DNA of 64,000 nucleotides from Anniella stebbinsi. Lineage: Eukaryota; Chordata; Lepidosauria; Squamata; Anniellidae. The translations under genes were made by a program, and so were the position numbers. The stretch spans positions 90,552,609 through 90,616,608 of the forward strand of contig JARDYH010000003.1 in the NCBI GenBank assembly GCA_029215795.1. Direction: 5' to 3'. The notes beneath the pieces were generated by a model. That model saw nothing but the letters and a program-made list of their open reading frames with translations, did not search any database and was not told where the DNA came from. Positions within the stretch are counted from its first letter, which is position 1. Each line of letters starts with the position of its first letter. Shown here piece by piece: positions 55,581-64,000 of the stretch.

Positions 55581-55644
55581 AAACCATTGATGAAAGTTTC
55601 TTGAAACGGTGTTTGTCAAAAAATCCGGAGTTACCGTTTGGTTT
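55581..55644 (+). ncRNA. Hammerhead ribozyme (type I topology) at the PLE boundary
   Basis: All three helices can be drawn: stem I AAACCA (55581-55586) with TGGTTT (55639-55644); box TTGATGA (55587-55593, canonical CUGANGA with C to U at position 1); stem II AAG-TTT-CTT (55594-55602); box GAA(A) (55603-55606); stem III ACGGT (55606-55610) with ACCGT (55633-55637); cleavage triplet GUU with scissile position after U55638. Hammerheads in PLE pseudo-LTRs are established. The C-to-U change predicts weak or no activity for this copy. The 5' pseudo-LTR begins within about 6 nt of the predicted cut. Confidence 0.7.
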
Positions 55645-55837
55645 TGTTCTTTAATTATTACTTTATTGTTCTGTTATTACTTTGTCAATGCAGATACCAC
55701 CATGCTGAGATGTGTAGAGTTATGAATGTCTACAGTATCTTGCTTTGTTGATAGTCTTAATATAAGTGTGCACTACTAAGGGGTATATTGTGCCCTGTGT
55801 TTGCTCATATACTTCAATACATGTGGACCAATACACT
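55644..55837 (+). repeat. PLE 3' pseudo-LTR
   Basis: Direct repeat of 51921-52112 with a few substitutions and a 2-bp insertion (aaggggtaTAttgtgcc). It follows immediately on the hammerhead. Confidence 0.85.
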
Positions 55838-55841
55838 CATA

Positions 55842-56120
55842 AGTGTATATAGACTACATGAAAAAGGAACCGAACAGAAAAACAATATCAGAAGCATACA
55901 AAAATCGATGGGACTCATGAAATGGAAAAGTATTGACAATAGACTTAATATACTAATAGAGAAAATAGAGATAATATAGAAACAATTCAAGTGAGGGGGG
56001 AGGGTGTAGGGTTTAAGATATTGGTTATTATAATTGTTTTTGTTGTTATTGCTGTTATCATTGTCTTTTTTATGTTTGTTTTGGTATGAACATTTAATAA
56101 AAACTTATTTACAAAAAAAA
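55842..56120 (+). mobile_element. L1 remnant, part 2 (3' end)
   Basis: After the PLE the sequence resumes with an A-rich coding end (LMKWKSIDNRLNILIEKIEI then stop at about 55979), a T-rich 3' UTR and 'aataaaaacttatttacaaaaaaaa' as tail. Probably the 3' part of the L1 at 51201-51904, although the CCHC region between them is missing. Confidence 0.5.
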
Positions 56121-56395
56121 TATCTGTTTTTATTTTCACCTGTAATGTTCCCTTTATTACTACCCTTTTATGTATCCATAAACAGAAAGTGTAAGATTTT
56201 TTAAAAAAACAAATGAATAATTATTAATTAGAATATTAAGTTATTGAACAGTACATAAATAGCTTTGTAAACTTCTATCACTGTATATTCTCTTAGACAC
56301 AATAAACTTCATCACTTTCTCAATCAATCACCTCACAATTACCACAGGCTGGAAATTCCAGATGCTCTAGGTGGCCATTTCCAAGGATGTTGCAT
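56121..56395. other. No feature recognised
   Basis: AT-rich interval. Nothing identified. Confidence 0.4.
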
Positions 56396-56825
56396 TTTTA
56401 AATTAATTTATTAATTTATATTATTTGTAACATTTCTATACTTCTGATTATAATAGAATTTGTAACATTTCTACACCGCTGGTTATAATAGAATCTCTCA
56501 GTAGAGTACAATAATAAAATACAACATTAAAACATGCCATAAAAACACAACATTAAAACGTCGACAACAATAAAAGAGCAATAAAATGGGACAGCAGAAT
56601 TGAGTGGCGTAATTAATTTATTTAAGACCCGGGGAAGGCGTCGGTGAACAACTGTGTCTTCAGGAGGCGTTTGAATGATGCTACATTTTCTGCCTCCCGA
56701 ACTACATGAGGGAGGGTTTTCCAAATGATTGGTGCCGCTACGGAGAAGGTCCACCATCTGGATACTTCATGACAACATTCCATCCATTTCAGAATGACAA
56801 GCAAGATCTCCTCTGCTGATCTTAA
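56396..56825 (-). mobile_element. L2-like LINE 3' fragment
   Basis: Minus-strand frame 56804-56622 reads FSVAAPIIWKTLPHVVREAE..FKRLLKTQLFTDAFPGS, an LINE ORF2 C-terminus (FS..AP.LWN.LP..VR......FK..LKT.LF..AF). The AT-rich 3' UTR follows. A third L2-like lineage compared with the copies at 10927 and 37572. Confidence 0.6.
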
Positions 56826-58480
56826 AGATCACCTGGGTATGTTTGTTCCACAAAGCGGCCAGATTTAACAATGATACACGCACCATACGGCACAGTAAGC
56901 CACATCCCACTGCACAGAGTGGGTACTTTACCAATTGTGGGCAGGGATTTCACACACACACTGCACAACATGCTGAGCCACCATGGATTGCTCTCAAACA
57001 TGACACAGCCTCAGTGGTTGAGTGTGGGTTGTTGTCGAACCGTGAGCTGTTTGTTGAACTGTGGGTTAGAATGTTGTCTGAACCCAAGATATTTTCCGTT
57101 GAGTGGTTTGTTAACCATGCAGTGTGGCTTATTTTTCTCAAATTTTGAGACCCCATGTTTTGTGGTTGGGTTGTTCAGGGTAGTTAACAAGCGTGTTGTG
57201 TGAACAGCTCTCTCACACAAGAACCTAGCTGCTGGAATTAACTGGAGACAAAACACTCTGGTAATAAAAATGCCAGGGTGGAGTAGGTGTGTGCATTTTT
57301 GGCACAAACAGCCTGAGGCAGGCTTTGGTGCCCAGTGGAGGCTAGCATGCAAACAGGAAAGCGGTGGGTGGTAGTGAGGAAACAGTATATCCTGTTCTGA
57401 GGGAAAGATTTAGTTACAGCTCTTGGTTTTGCTTTCTGCCTGATTCCCTTTTGCTTTTCCTTGTTTAACAAGGTAGCCTGCTGTGCCTTTTTACACCCCT
57501 TACTTGTGTAGTATTTTGCTCTTAGTTAGGTGTTCATATGACAGAAGAGGAAGGGATAGTTACTGCCCCTTCACACACGTACACACACTCGGTGCTGGGG
57601 GGGGGGGGGCACTGACAAGATTTGTCTTTATTCCCTGGCACATGGCCAGTCAACTTCTTTCCTCAGCCCTGCCCCTTGTCCCAGCAGGAAAAAGCTGTTC
57701 TCAGATAAGAGCTCTCCCCACCCCGCAAGGGAGAGGACGTGGGACCACAGGAGGAAGCTGCGGAATCATTCAGTTCTGCTTAGCTCTGCTGACTTGTGAG
57801 TAGACATGCGGACGCAACATTGATTATCATAACCATGGATTTAAAACTGTGTCCCAAATGTTCCAGTTGTCTAGTTGCTTGTATCTGCTGTATAGTTTTT
57901 TTCCGTCCATGTTGTACTGCAGAGAAGGATAACGTAACAAAAAGTAAAGGCAAAAAGGAATTGGTTAGTGAGGCAAAAGGTTGCTACCTCATTTCATGAT
58001 GTGTACGGGAAGGAATGGAAGAAAATCTAAACTAGGAGCTCCATCGCATCAGTGATTTATCGCGCGCTCGCTATGCCTGGTATGCGGTTTTGCAGCACAG
58101 TACTCACATGACGTCGTTCCTGGCCTGCACTCATGTTGCTTCTTCCCCTCCATTTTTCGTTTCATTTTGGAACTGTCAAAGTCTGTTTTTTCCCCCTTCT
58201 ATGCGAAATAAACATGCTCCTCCCTCCCGTGTATTGCTGTCCTTGTGCTCTATCACACCATCCTGTTCTTTGTTGGGGGTGGGGGTGTCTAAGGGCGGTC
58301 TCGGTCTCACTGACAAAAGAGGAAGGCGGGCGGTTCTCTGCTCAACCGTGAAGGGGGAGGGAGAGGGGTCCCATTTAACTCTATGGTTTTACATTTTCAC
58401 TTTAAAAGAAATGCGGAAAATGTACTGGGACAGAGGTGGTGGTGGTTTACAGTTCAACAATACTTTGTTGAAATGAGGAT
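56826..58480. other. No gene recognised; poly-G near 57596
   Basis: Frames of 66-128 residues occur, none with a domain. A run of 14 G lies at about 57596-57609. Confidence 0.4.
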
Positions 58481-58686
58481 AGGTTGACTTTCCCTAATCC
58501 CTTAATCCCTTAAATACACCATTGCACTATTGCATCATTAACCTATTTCAGCCTACCAGAATTGCAATCCATTGCATTTGCACAGAAATAAATATCGAAA
58601 AATGTGGGAAAATAAGAATTAGGGCAGGGAAGGAACCCATATGCAAGAGGTTGACTTTCCCTAATCCCGTAATCCCTTAAATACAC
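58481..58686. repeat. Direct repeat pair of ~39 bp
   Basis: 'aggttgactttccctaatcc', with continuing similarity through 'aatcccttaaatacac', occurs at 58481-58519 and again at 58648-58686, 167 bp apart. Possibly one unit of a larger duplication. Confidence 0.75.
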
Positions 58687-59069
58687 AAATGCAAACAGGT
58701 GGAATATTGCACCTGTTCAGGGAAATGCTTTTAAATGCTTTTAAAGGGGGGGGGATTTAAAAAATTCCTTAAAAAATCAAGGGATTAACCAATCTGATTC
58801 AAACTTGGCAGGGTTAAAGCTCTCCGTAAAACCTATTGCTGTGCTATGTTTCATCTCTTCATCTTTAAAATTACACAGATGTAAGCATTTTTGTAAAGTC
58901 TAATAGGAGCTCCAATGAGCGAGAGGGGAAGGCTGCCTCGTCCATCACAATGTCCATCAATGACAAGGACCAATGAACTGGAGCGGGAAGGAGAAGGGGT
59001 GGGGGTGGGGCAGGTGCAATAGCAGCAGGAGAGCAAAAAGAGAGTTCACCACATTAGCTATAAAATTGA
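58687..59069. other. No gene recognised
   Basis: Nothing coding. Ends at an (AAT)n tail. Confidence 0.4.
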
Positions 59070-59295
59070 AAGGAATAATAATAATAATAATAATAATAAC
59101 AATAATAATAATATTTATTTGTAACCCGCCTCTCCCTCCGGATCGAGGCGGGGAACAGCAACAATATAAACATAAAAATCACAACAGTTAAAATTTTTAA
59201 AAAGCAAGAGAACAATACAACATTAAAAACAATTTAAAATTCATCTGGATAGGCCTGTCGGAAGAGGACAGTCTTCATGACTCTCTTAAAAGGAA
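59070..59295 (-). mobile_element. L2-like LINE 3' end
   Basis: (AAT)n tail, 'cccgcctctccctccggatc' and 'gaggcggggaacagcaac', then the antisense start of the coding end ('gataggcctgtcggaagagg'). Same family as 37068-37795. Confidence 0.75.
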
Positions 59296-59431
59296 GGAGC
59301 ACTTGCAGTGCTTGTGAAATGGAGGTAAAACTGCAGAGGCAAACCAATGGGAAAAAATAGGTGTGATGGAGCCCTAGAAAACCCAAGGTTTGTTTTAGGG
59401 GACATATTTTTTAAAGTGAGTCAGGGATGTG

Positions 59432-59485
59432 AATAGTTCGTAGCTTGGGGGTTCTCCTAGAACCATCTCTGTCACTTGAGGCTCA
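59432..59485 (+). mobile_element. L2 LINE, left part of an interrupted copy
   Basis: 'gttcgtagcttgggggttct' to 'cttgaggctca' matches 10301-10350 of the long L2 copy. The sequence continues at 60647 after the inserted GCGC-family element. Confidence 0.85.
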
Positions 59486-59600
59486 GGTCCCCTCCACAAG
59501 GATTCGCTTTTGCGCCCGGTTAGGAGATTATGCACACTATCCCTGAAGCGCCTTTACGCCTAATACCTCTGCACGAGAGGTGGCGACAAAAGGCGCTTCA

Positions 59601-60420
59601 CTCCCCTCCCCTTCCCTCCCCGCAGCTCCCCAGCTGGCTGGCTGGTAGGCTGTGGGCAGCAGGCGAGCGATCCTCCTCCTCCTCGCCTTCCTTTACCCCC
59701 TCTTCTTCCTCCTCCTCCTCTCGCCGGGCCCCCCGCCGCGGGTGCCAGGGATCACAGAGAGCCCGCCGCCGGCACCGCCACCTCCGCCCCCGAGTGCTCG
59801 CGCCCCATGCAATGCGCGCGGTGACAAGAGCAGGAGGCGCCCCTTTGGCATTCCCGCTCCCCACCCCTCGGTTTCACGAAGACGCGGAGAACAAGGCTGG
59901 AGTGTTCCGTGCCAGGAAGCGCTTCTTGCCATTGTGTTCTGGGCAAAACCCTGCATGGGGGTCCGTTTCCCAGCCTCCCCTCCCCCTTCCTCAAGGAAAA
60001 CGTTCTCCCACGGCCCCTTCTCATCCCCTCCCCCAAGAGTTGCTCCCCGTACCTGCGTGGCTCATCTTCCGGAGTCTCCCCCTGCGCAGCTCGCCCTCTC
60101 TTGCTCTCTCCCTTCTCGCCTCGCCGGCTTCAAATCATGTTCCCGGCAGCCAGGCGCTTAGACTAGCTCCCTCTGCCGGAGCCCCCGGGGTTGCTGAAGT
60201 TCAGGTCGGGGCATGGAGCGATCGGAAAGGGGGTGAGGAAGGAAATCTGCTCTCCCCCTTCTCGCCTCCCCGGCTTCAAATCATAGCTCCCTCCGCCGGA
60301 GCCCCCGGGGTTGCTGAAGTTCAGGTTGGGGCATGGAGCGATCGGAAAGGGGGTGAGGAAGGAAATCTGTGCCGTTGCAGCCAGGGGAGGGCTTTTGAAA
60401 GCGGCGGCGGCGGCAGCAGT
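59601..60420. other. CpG-rich, first-exon-like cargo inside a DNA element
   Basis: Strong GC/CpG enrichment, Pro/Ser/Arg-rich frames on both strands and a (TCC)n patch. On the minus strand ATGAGCCACGCAG (60065-60053) is followed directly by GTACGG, a start codon plus splice-donor-like arrangement (MSHA|G). An imperfect duplication lies at about 60108-60369. I do not recognise the source gene. Confidence 0.5.
60108..60369. repeat. Imperfect tandem duplication in the cargo
   Basis: 'tctcgcct.gccggcttcaa' to 'ggtgaggaaggaaatctg' occurs twice (about 60112-60248 and 60258-60369). The second unit lacks a 26-bp segment after 'caaatcat'. Otherwise a handful of substitutions. Confidence 0.85.
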
Positions 60421-60646
60421 CAAAATGCGCTTTAATGGACGGAGCAAAAAAAACCTCGCTATTTAACGCACATTCGATAATGCGCACAATCGGGGAGATA
60501 ACGCGCCTCTACGCCCCATTTGCGCTCCTCTCTTGTAGAGGTAATTTTTTAATGAGACTTGAAAGAGCTTTAAATCGCTCTTCTTGTAGAGGTAAATTTT
60601 TTAATGCGCCTTGAAAGAGCTTTAAATGCCTCTTGTAGAGGCAGCC

Positions 60647-61430
60647 TCAGGTGGCCTCAGTGGCACGGAGTGCCTTCTACCAACTTCGGCTGGTGGCCCA
60701 GCTACGGCCCTATCTGGACAGGGATAACCTGGCTTCAGTTGTCCATGCTCTGGTAACCTCCAAGTTAGATTACTGCAATCACTCTACGTGGGGCTGCCTT
60801 TGAAGGCGGTTCGGAAGCTGCAGCTTGTGCAAAATGCAGCGGCCAGATTGATAACTGGGACCAGAAGGTTCGACCATATAAGACCTACTCTGGCCCGCTT
60901 GCATTGGCTGCCTGTATGTTTCCGAGCCCGATTCAAGGTATTGGTTTTAACCTATAAAGCCTTACACGGCTTGGGACCACAATACCTGATGGAACGCCTT
61001 TCCCAACATGAACTTACCTGAACACTACGTTCAACATCTAAGGCCCTCCTCCGAGTGCCTACTCTGAGGGAAGCTCGGAGGTCGGCAACAAGGGAGAGGG
61101 CCTTCTCTGTGGTGCCCCCCCCCAATTGTGGAATGATCTCCCTGACGAGGCCCGCCTGGCGCCAACATTGCTATCTTTTCGGCGCCAGGTCAAGACTTTC
61201 CTCTTCTCTCAGGCATTTGGCAATATCTGAGGAGCCTGGGTTTGTTTTTGTTTTTGTAGCTTTTTGGGTTGTTGCAGTGGTTTTAAATGTATGTGTGTAT
61301 TGTGTGTATGTTGTATGTTTTTGCTGTTTTAATTTTTGTATATTGTTTTTAATTGTTTTAATCCTATGTAAACCGCCCAGAGAGCTTCGGCTATGGGGTG
61401 GTATACAAATGTAATAAATAAATAAATGTG
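60647..61430 (+). mobile_element. L2 LINE, right part of an interrupted copy
   Basis: Continues from 59485 into 'ggtggcctcagtggcacgga', the C-terminal coding region and the 3' UTR with 'gtaaaccgcccagagagctt' and an (AATA)n tail. Confidence 0.9.
60788..61232 (+). pseudogene. L2 ORF2 C-terminal remnant
   Basis: GLPLKAVRKLQLVQNAAARL ... LMERLSQHEL, then a stop (CGA to TGA) and a frameshift in a C run (gtgccccccccc, about 61112-61121) before 'FRRQVKTFLFSQAFGNI' in another frame. Very similar to 10493-10927. Confidence 0.85.
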
Positions 61431-62182
61431 TAAAAAATATCAATAGGTTTTAGCTTTAAGCAAGAGGGTGGGTCTGAGTTCATGCACATATATGCATGCT
61501 CAACACACTGCTTTGAATTTTTTTATTTACTTTTTAAAATATGTGTTTTTATCAACTTGTTAAAACCAAAGGATGAATTTTATATTCTGTCAAGACCTCT
61601 TCAACCACATGTCACCCAGATAGGGGGAAGTGGCTGACATCTCTTTTATTTTACCCTAAAACTGGCACATTTGTTTTAAATTATTTTTAATCATAACACT
61701 TCCCAAAGCAATAGGGGTATTTTAACATTGTTCAATACATGGAAATCTGTGTGCCTACCAAGCCAGCTGGGGTCCTTTATTAGTGAAGCCTTCATTGTAC
61801 ATGTGTTCTTTGAACTTCAAAACACCATTTGCCTTAGACCCTTCATACCTACAATGTTAAGATAATGTTGGCCTACCTTACAAAGTTGTTGTACCAATTA
61901 TTGAAAGAATTCATGAGGGAAATTATTTTTAAACTGGCAGCCTTGAGGCTTGAGAATGTTCATGAGGTGTTTCAGGTTTCCTGGAACCCCTCAATCCCTT
62001 TCCATTCTTTTTACATTTTAAAAATAAAATTGTATTTTTTCCCCACTACCCCTCCCAGTTTGCCTTTTCTGTGCCATAGGTTCCTCCTGTGGAACAACAA
62101 CAAATGGGTTCAAACGAGTCCCTTGGTTGTGTTTTATGGGACAGACCCCTACACCCTACCCTCTGCTTTGCACTCATGATAT
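61431..62182. other. No gene recognised
   Basis: AT-rich. The frame 61865-62179 has no domain. Confidence 0.45.
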
Positions 62183-62220
62183 TACATGAGCCCTGATCTG
62201 GATTTTATCTGGTCAGCCTA
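62183..62220. mobile_element. hAT MITE terminal fragment
   Basis: 'tacatgagccctgatctgga' then 'ttttatctggtcagccta', one terminus of the GGTGACC family only. Confidence 0.75.
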
Positions 62221-62394
62221 ACAAAGGCCATTGGCCAAAAGCAATAAACTTGACTGACAGTATGGGAGAAGGGGATCCTGCAGGTAACCTGGACCCAAAA
62301 CACGTAGAGCTTTAAAAGCCCCTTTACTCCATGCTAGGGTCTTGGTGGGTGGCTTGTGGGGGGGGAAGGAATGACATAATTGTTAGGTACAGTT

Positions 62395-62450
62395 TTAAGG
62401 GCACAATCCTATTCCTGTTTAGACGTGGGAAAGTCCTACAACTCCCAGCA
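62395..62450. repeat. Dispersed repeat fragment
   Basis: 'cacaatcctattcctgttta' and 'gtcctacaactcccagca' are the reverse of a repeat also seen near 6465-6520 and related to 71-137. Confidence 0.4.
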
Positions 62451-62479
62451 GCCTCTGCCCTTTGTAGGCCCTTCCCCCC

Positions 62480-63560
62480 TTTTCTATTTGCTTCCTGCTC
62501 AAATTCAAGCCCGCCCTCTTGCCTCCCCCCTCGCAAATCAAACAGAGCCCGCCTCAAAGTCCCGCCTCTTGTCGCTAGCCAGTCACAAGCAAAACGGGCG
62601 CGGGTGAGGCGGGGCCTCCCAGCGCTGGCGCTGAGACACGTTCGCCTCTCTATCACTCGCCGTGATGGACAAGCCGCCGGAGCAATGGCAGGCGCCCGGT
62701 CGGGAGGAGGCCGAAGCCAAGGGTTTATTTTTATTTATTTATTGGGGGATAGGGTGGGCGGAACCGAGTAAGCCGGAGTTGGGCGTCTTTTTGCTTTGCT
62801 GAGGGAATCGGGTCGGGTCTGTTCGAGTTTGCGGCTGGAGCCTCGGGACCCTGTTGGAAGCCATGGGGGCGCACCTGAGCACCGTTAAGTATACGGACTG
62901 GGGAGGGGGGGGGTCGCCTCGGCGAGGGGCAACTCTAGAGAGCCTGTCTGCGCTACTTCCTTTAAAACGGTTTGTAACAGTTTTAAACCGTTTAGTTATT
63001 AACCGATTTATTTTCAAACCGTTTTAAAGCAAGTCGTGTCAGATAGGCTTCCTCGCCCCCCTGCTGGGGCTTGGGGCGCCCCGGGCTCCTCCCTGCATGG
63101 GTCACTTCTGCAAACGGGCAGCGTTCTTCTTCCCACGCGCCTTGGCCCGGGCTTGGCATGCCTGGCCTCCCGAGGCAAGAGAGTTTGCAGGGAGGGCCGA
63201 GAGGAGGGATCGTGTCCTCCCAACCCCCCAGCCCCACTCCTCAGTTTCCTGCAGCAGCAGCACAAAATGCCGACCCCACTGGGCGGCCCTAGCAACCCTT
63301 CCTAAAGAGGCGGATAATAGACCCATGCTTCTTAGGATGTGTGTTTTCAAGGACCACAGGATGGCTGCGCCTTGTTTCGGGCGTGCAAAAACGCCCGCGG
63401 GCTTGGATTGCAGTGGGAAAAGCTGATTTAAGAGGGAGGAGAGCTGGGGATGGGAGAGGCCTCCCTTCATCGGCTGCTGCTGCTGCTAAGCTGGCAGGGA
63501 AGGAGGTTTGTGACTCAGCCCGCTTTGACAACTCATGGGAAAAATATTCCAGACTTTGCT
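62480..63560 (+). promoter_or_regulatory. CpG-island-like, putative promoter and first exon
   Basis: The densest CpG/GC stretch outside transposons. It has GC boxes (gaggcggggcc at about 62606, ccgcctc repeats), and ATG in a strong context (gaagccATGG, 62862-62864) opening MGAHLSTVKYTDW with a weak donor-like GTTAAGT after ACC. An earlier ATG at 62663 opens a 46-residue frame (MDKPPEQWQAPGREEAEAKG...). A MITE lies inside at 62940-63050. I do not recognise the gene; it could also be captured or unmethylated non-genic DNA. Confidence 0.4.
62940..63050. mobile_element. Diverged foldback element (family of 18507-18625)
   Basis: 'gagcctgtctgcgctactt' and inverted 'aagcctatctgacacgactt' ends with 'tttaaaacggttt' arms and a 'gttattaacc' centre shared with 18507-18625. 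Arms are imperfect; no clear target duplication. Confidence 0.7.
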
Positions 63561-63597
63561 GGCGGTCGCCGCCCGTTTTGTCTGTTGCCATTCCTAC

Positions 63598-63785
63598 ATC
63601 AATAATAATAACAATATATTTATTTATAACCCGCCTCTCCCTCTGGATTGAGGCGGGGAACAACAATAAATATCAACACAAGGACCACAAAATAGATAAA
63701 ATATTAAAACAAATAAAAGCTAATGCATCATTAAAAAAAGCATCTTAAAATTCAACTGGGTAGGCCTGCCAGAAGAGGTCAGTTA
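63598..63785 (-). mobile_element. L2-like LINE 3' end
   Basis: (AAT)n tail, 'aacccgcctctccctctgga' and 'gaggcggggaacaacaata', then 'gggtaggcctgccagaagag'. Same family as 59070-59295. Confidence 0.75.
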
Positions 63786-64000
63786 CTTTTGAGGGATTCT
63801 GTGGAGCGTCGGCCTTTAAAGGAAAACTCCCCAAAGTACGGGGAGTGCCTAATGCAATTTAAGATATATATATATATATATATCTTGGGAATAGCGACCG
63901 TAAATATTGAGGTGGTGTTTTATTGTAGTTCATTCGTAACAGTCAGTGAGGATAAAAAAGAAAACTTCAGCGAGCCATAACAGCCTGATCATAAAATACA
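63786..64000. other. No gene recognised; (TA)n at about 63863
   Basis: Short (TA)n tract. Nothing else identified before the window ends. Confidence 0.45.

Larger units (their letters stand above)
51917..55838 (+). mobile_element. Penelope-like element (PLE)
   Basis: About 3.9-kb retroelement with a PLE RT domain and C-terminal GIY-YIG endonuclease, bounded by direct repeats of about 190 bp (51921-52112 and 55644-55837) that correspond to PLE pseudo-LTRs. The 5' copy lacks the sequence upstream of a hammerhead fold found at the 3' copy. It sits in an L1 remnant. The coding region has in-frame stops and frameshifts, so this copy is inactive. Confidence 0.9.
59486..60646 (-). mobile_element. 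GCGC-family element with replaced interior (Pack-type candidate)
   Basis: Left 115 bp (59486-59600) and right about 225 bp (60421-60646) are GCGC-family sequence in the same (minus) orientation as copy 2. The ends are GGTCCCCTCCACAAGG and inverted GGCTGCCTCTACAAG. TCA is duplicated (59483-59485 and 60647-60649). The host L2 reads continuously across, proving the insertion. Instead of the family's usual interior it carries about 820 bp of CpG-rich unrelated sequence. The right end has an extra partial copy of the terminal 'cttgtagaggtaa..ttttttaatg' block. Confidence 0.85.

Noticed and set aside
59530..60435. 301-residue open frame
   Set aside because: It starts in transposon terminal sequence and runs through GC-rich cargo with low-complexity Pro/Ser/Arg. 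High GC explains the lack of stops.
62663..62803. 46-residue frame starting MDKPPEQW as a coding gene
   Set aside because: Too short, reads into an AT-rich 'ttatttttatttattt' tract, and no family is recognised; at most an upstream frame.

Overview
The window looks like intergenic DNA from a squamate reptile (lizard or snake). I infer this from the repeat mix: L2-type LINEs with aataaataaa tails, CR1 3' ends, squamate-style L1, a Penelope-like element, MIR-like and other tRNA-headed SINEs, and many short hAT-like and 3-bp-target-site DNA elements, plus (GATA)n, (ATCT)n and (AAT)n microsatellites. I recognise no host protein-coding exon. The only plausible host gene signal is a CpG-rich, promoter-like stretch near the right edge (about 62480-63560).

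Left third (1-20800): mostly old unique-looking DNA with scattered repeats. These include a 153-bp pyrimidine microsatellite (2793-2945), a tRNA-headed SINE (3428-3600), a CR1 fragment (4284-4905), a 588-bp inverted-repeat element with a 3-bp target duplication (7522-8109) and one long L2 LINE (about 8912-11128) whose reverse transcriptase is nearly intact. A GCGC-rich foldback element lies at 11999-12355, and a near-perfect 119-bp hairpin element at 18507-18625.

Middle (20800-46000): transposons nested in transposons. A 2.28-kb hAT-like element (20836-23115; 14-bp perfect terminal repeats, exact 8-bp duplication) carries a GC-rich, gene-like segment and was itself invaded by an L2 fragment and a palindromic hAT MITE. 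The palindromic GGTGACC hAT family recurs at 22552, 28248, 31408, 36993, 44992, 45714, 49320 and 51445. The copy at 36993-37857 contains an L2 fragment, which contains a GCGC-rich element. A second GCGC-rich copy (26947-27301) is inverted relative to 11999-12355 and differs by only two bases, both at CpG sites.

Right third (46000-64000): a 5'-truncated L1 with a perfect 16-bp target-site duplication (46444-47998), then a second L1 remnant split by a hAT MITE and by a Penelope-like element (51917-55838). The Penelope-like element has an RT domain, a GIY-YIG endonuclease, about 190-bp terminal direct repeats and a recognisable hammerhead ribozyme fold (55581-55644). An L2 remnant (59432-61430) is interrupted by a 1161-bp GCGC-family element (59486-60646) whose centre is replaced by about 820 bp of CpG-rich, first-exon-like sequence. 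This is a Pack-type (gene-capturing) transposon candidate.

The autonomous elements (L2, CR1, L1, Penelope-like) carry mutations and look inactive. The short DNA elements are non-autonomous and would have needed transposases encoded elsewhere. The most unusual items are the hammerhead ribozyme at the Penelope-like element boundary, the two families of DNA elements with exchanged GC-rich interiors, and the long foldback hAT family.
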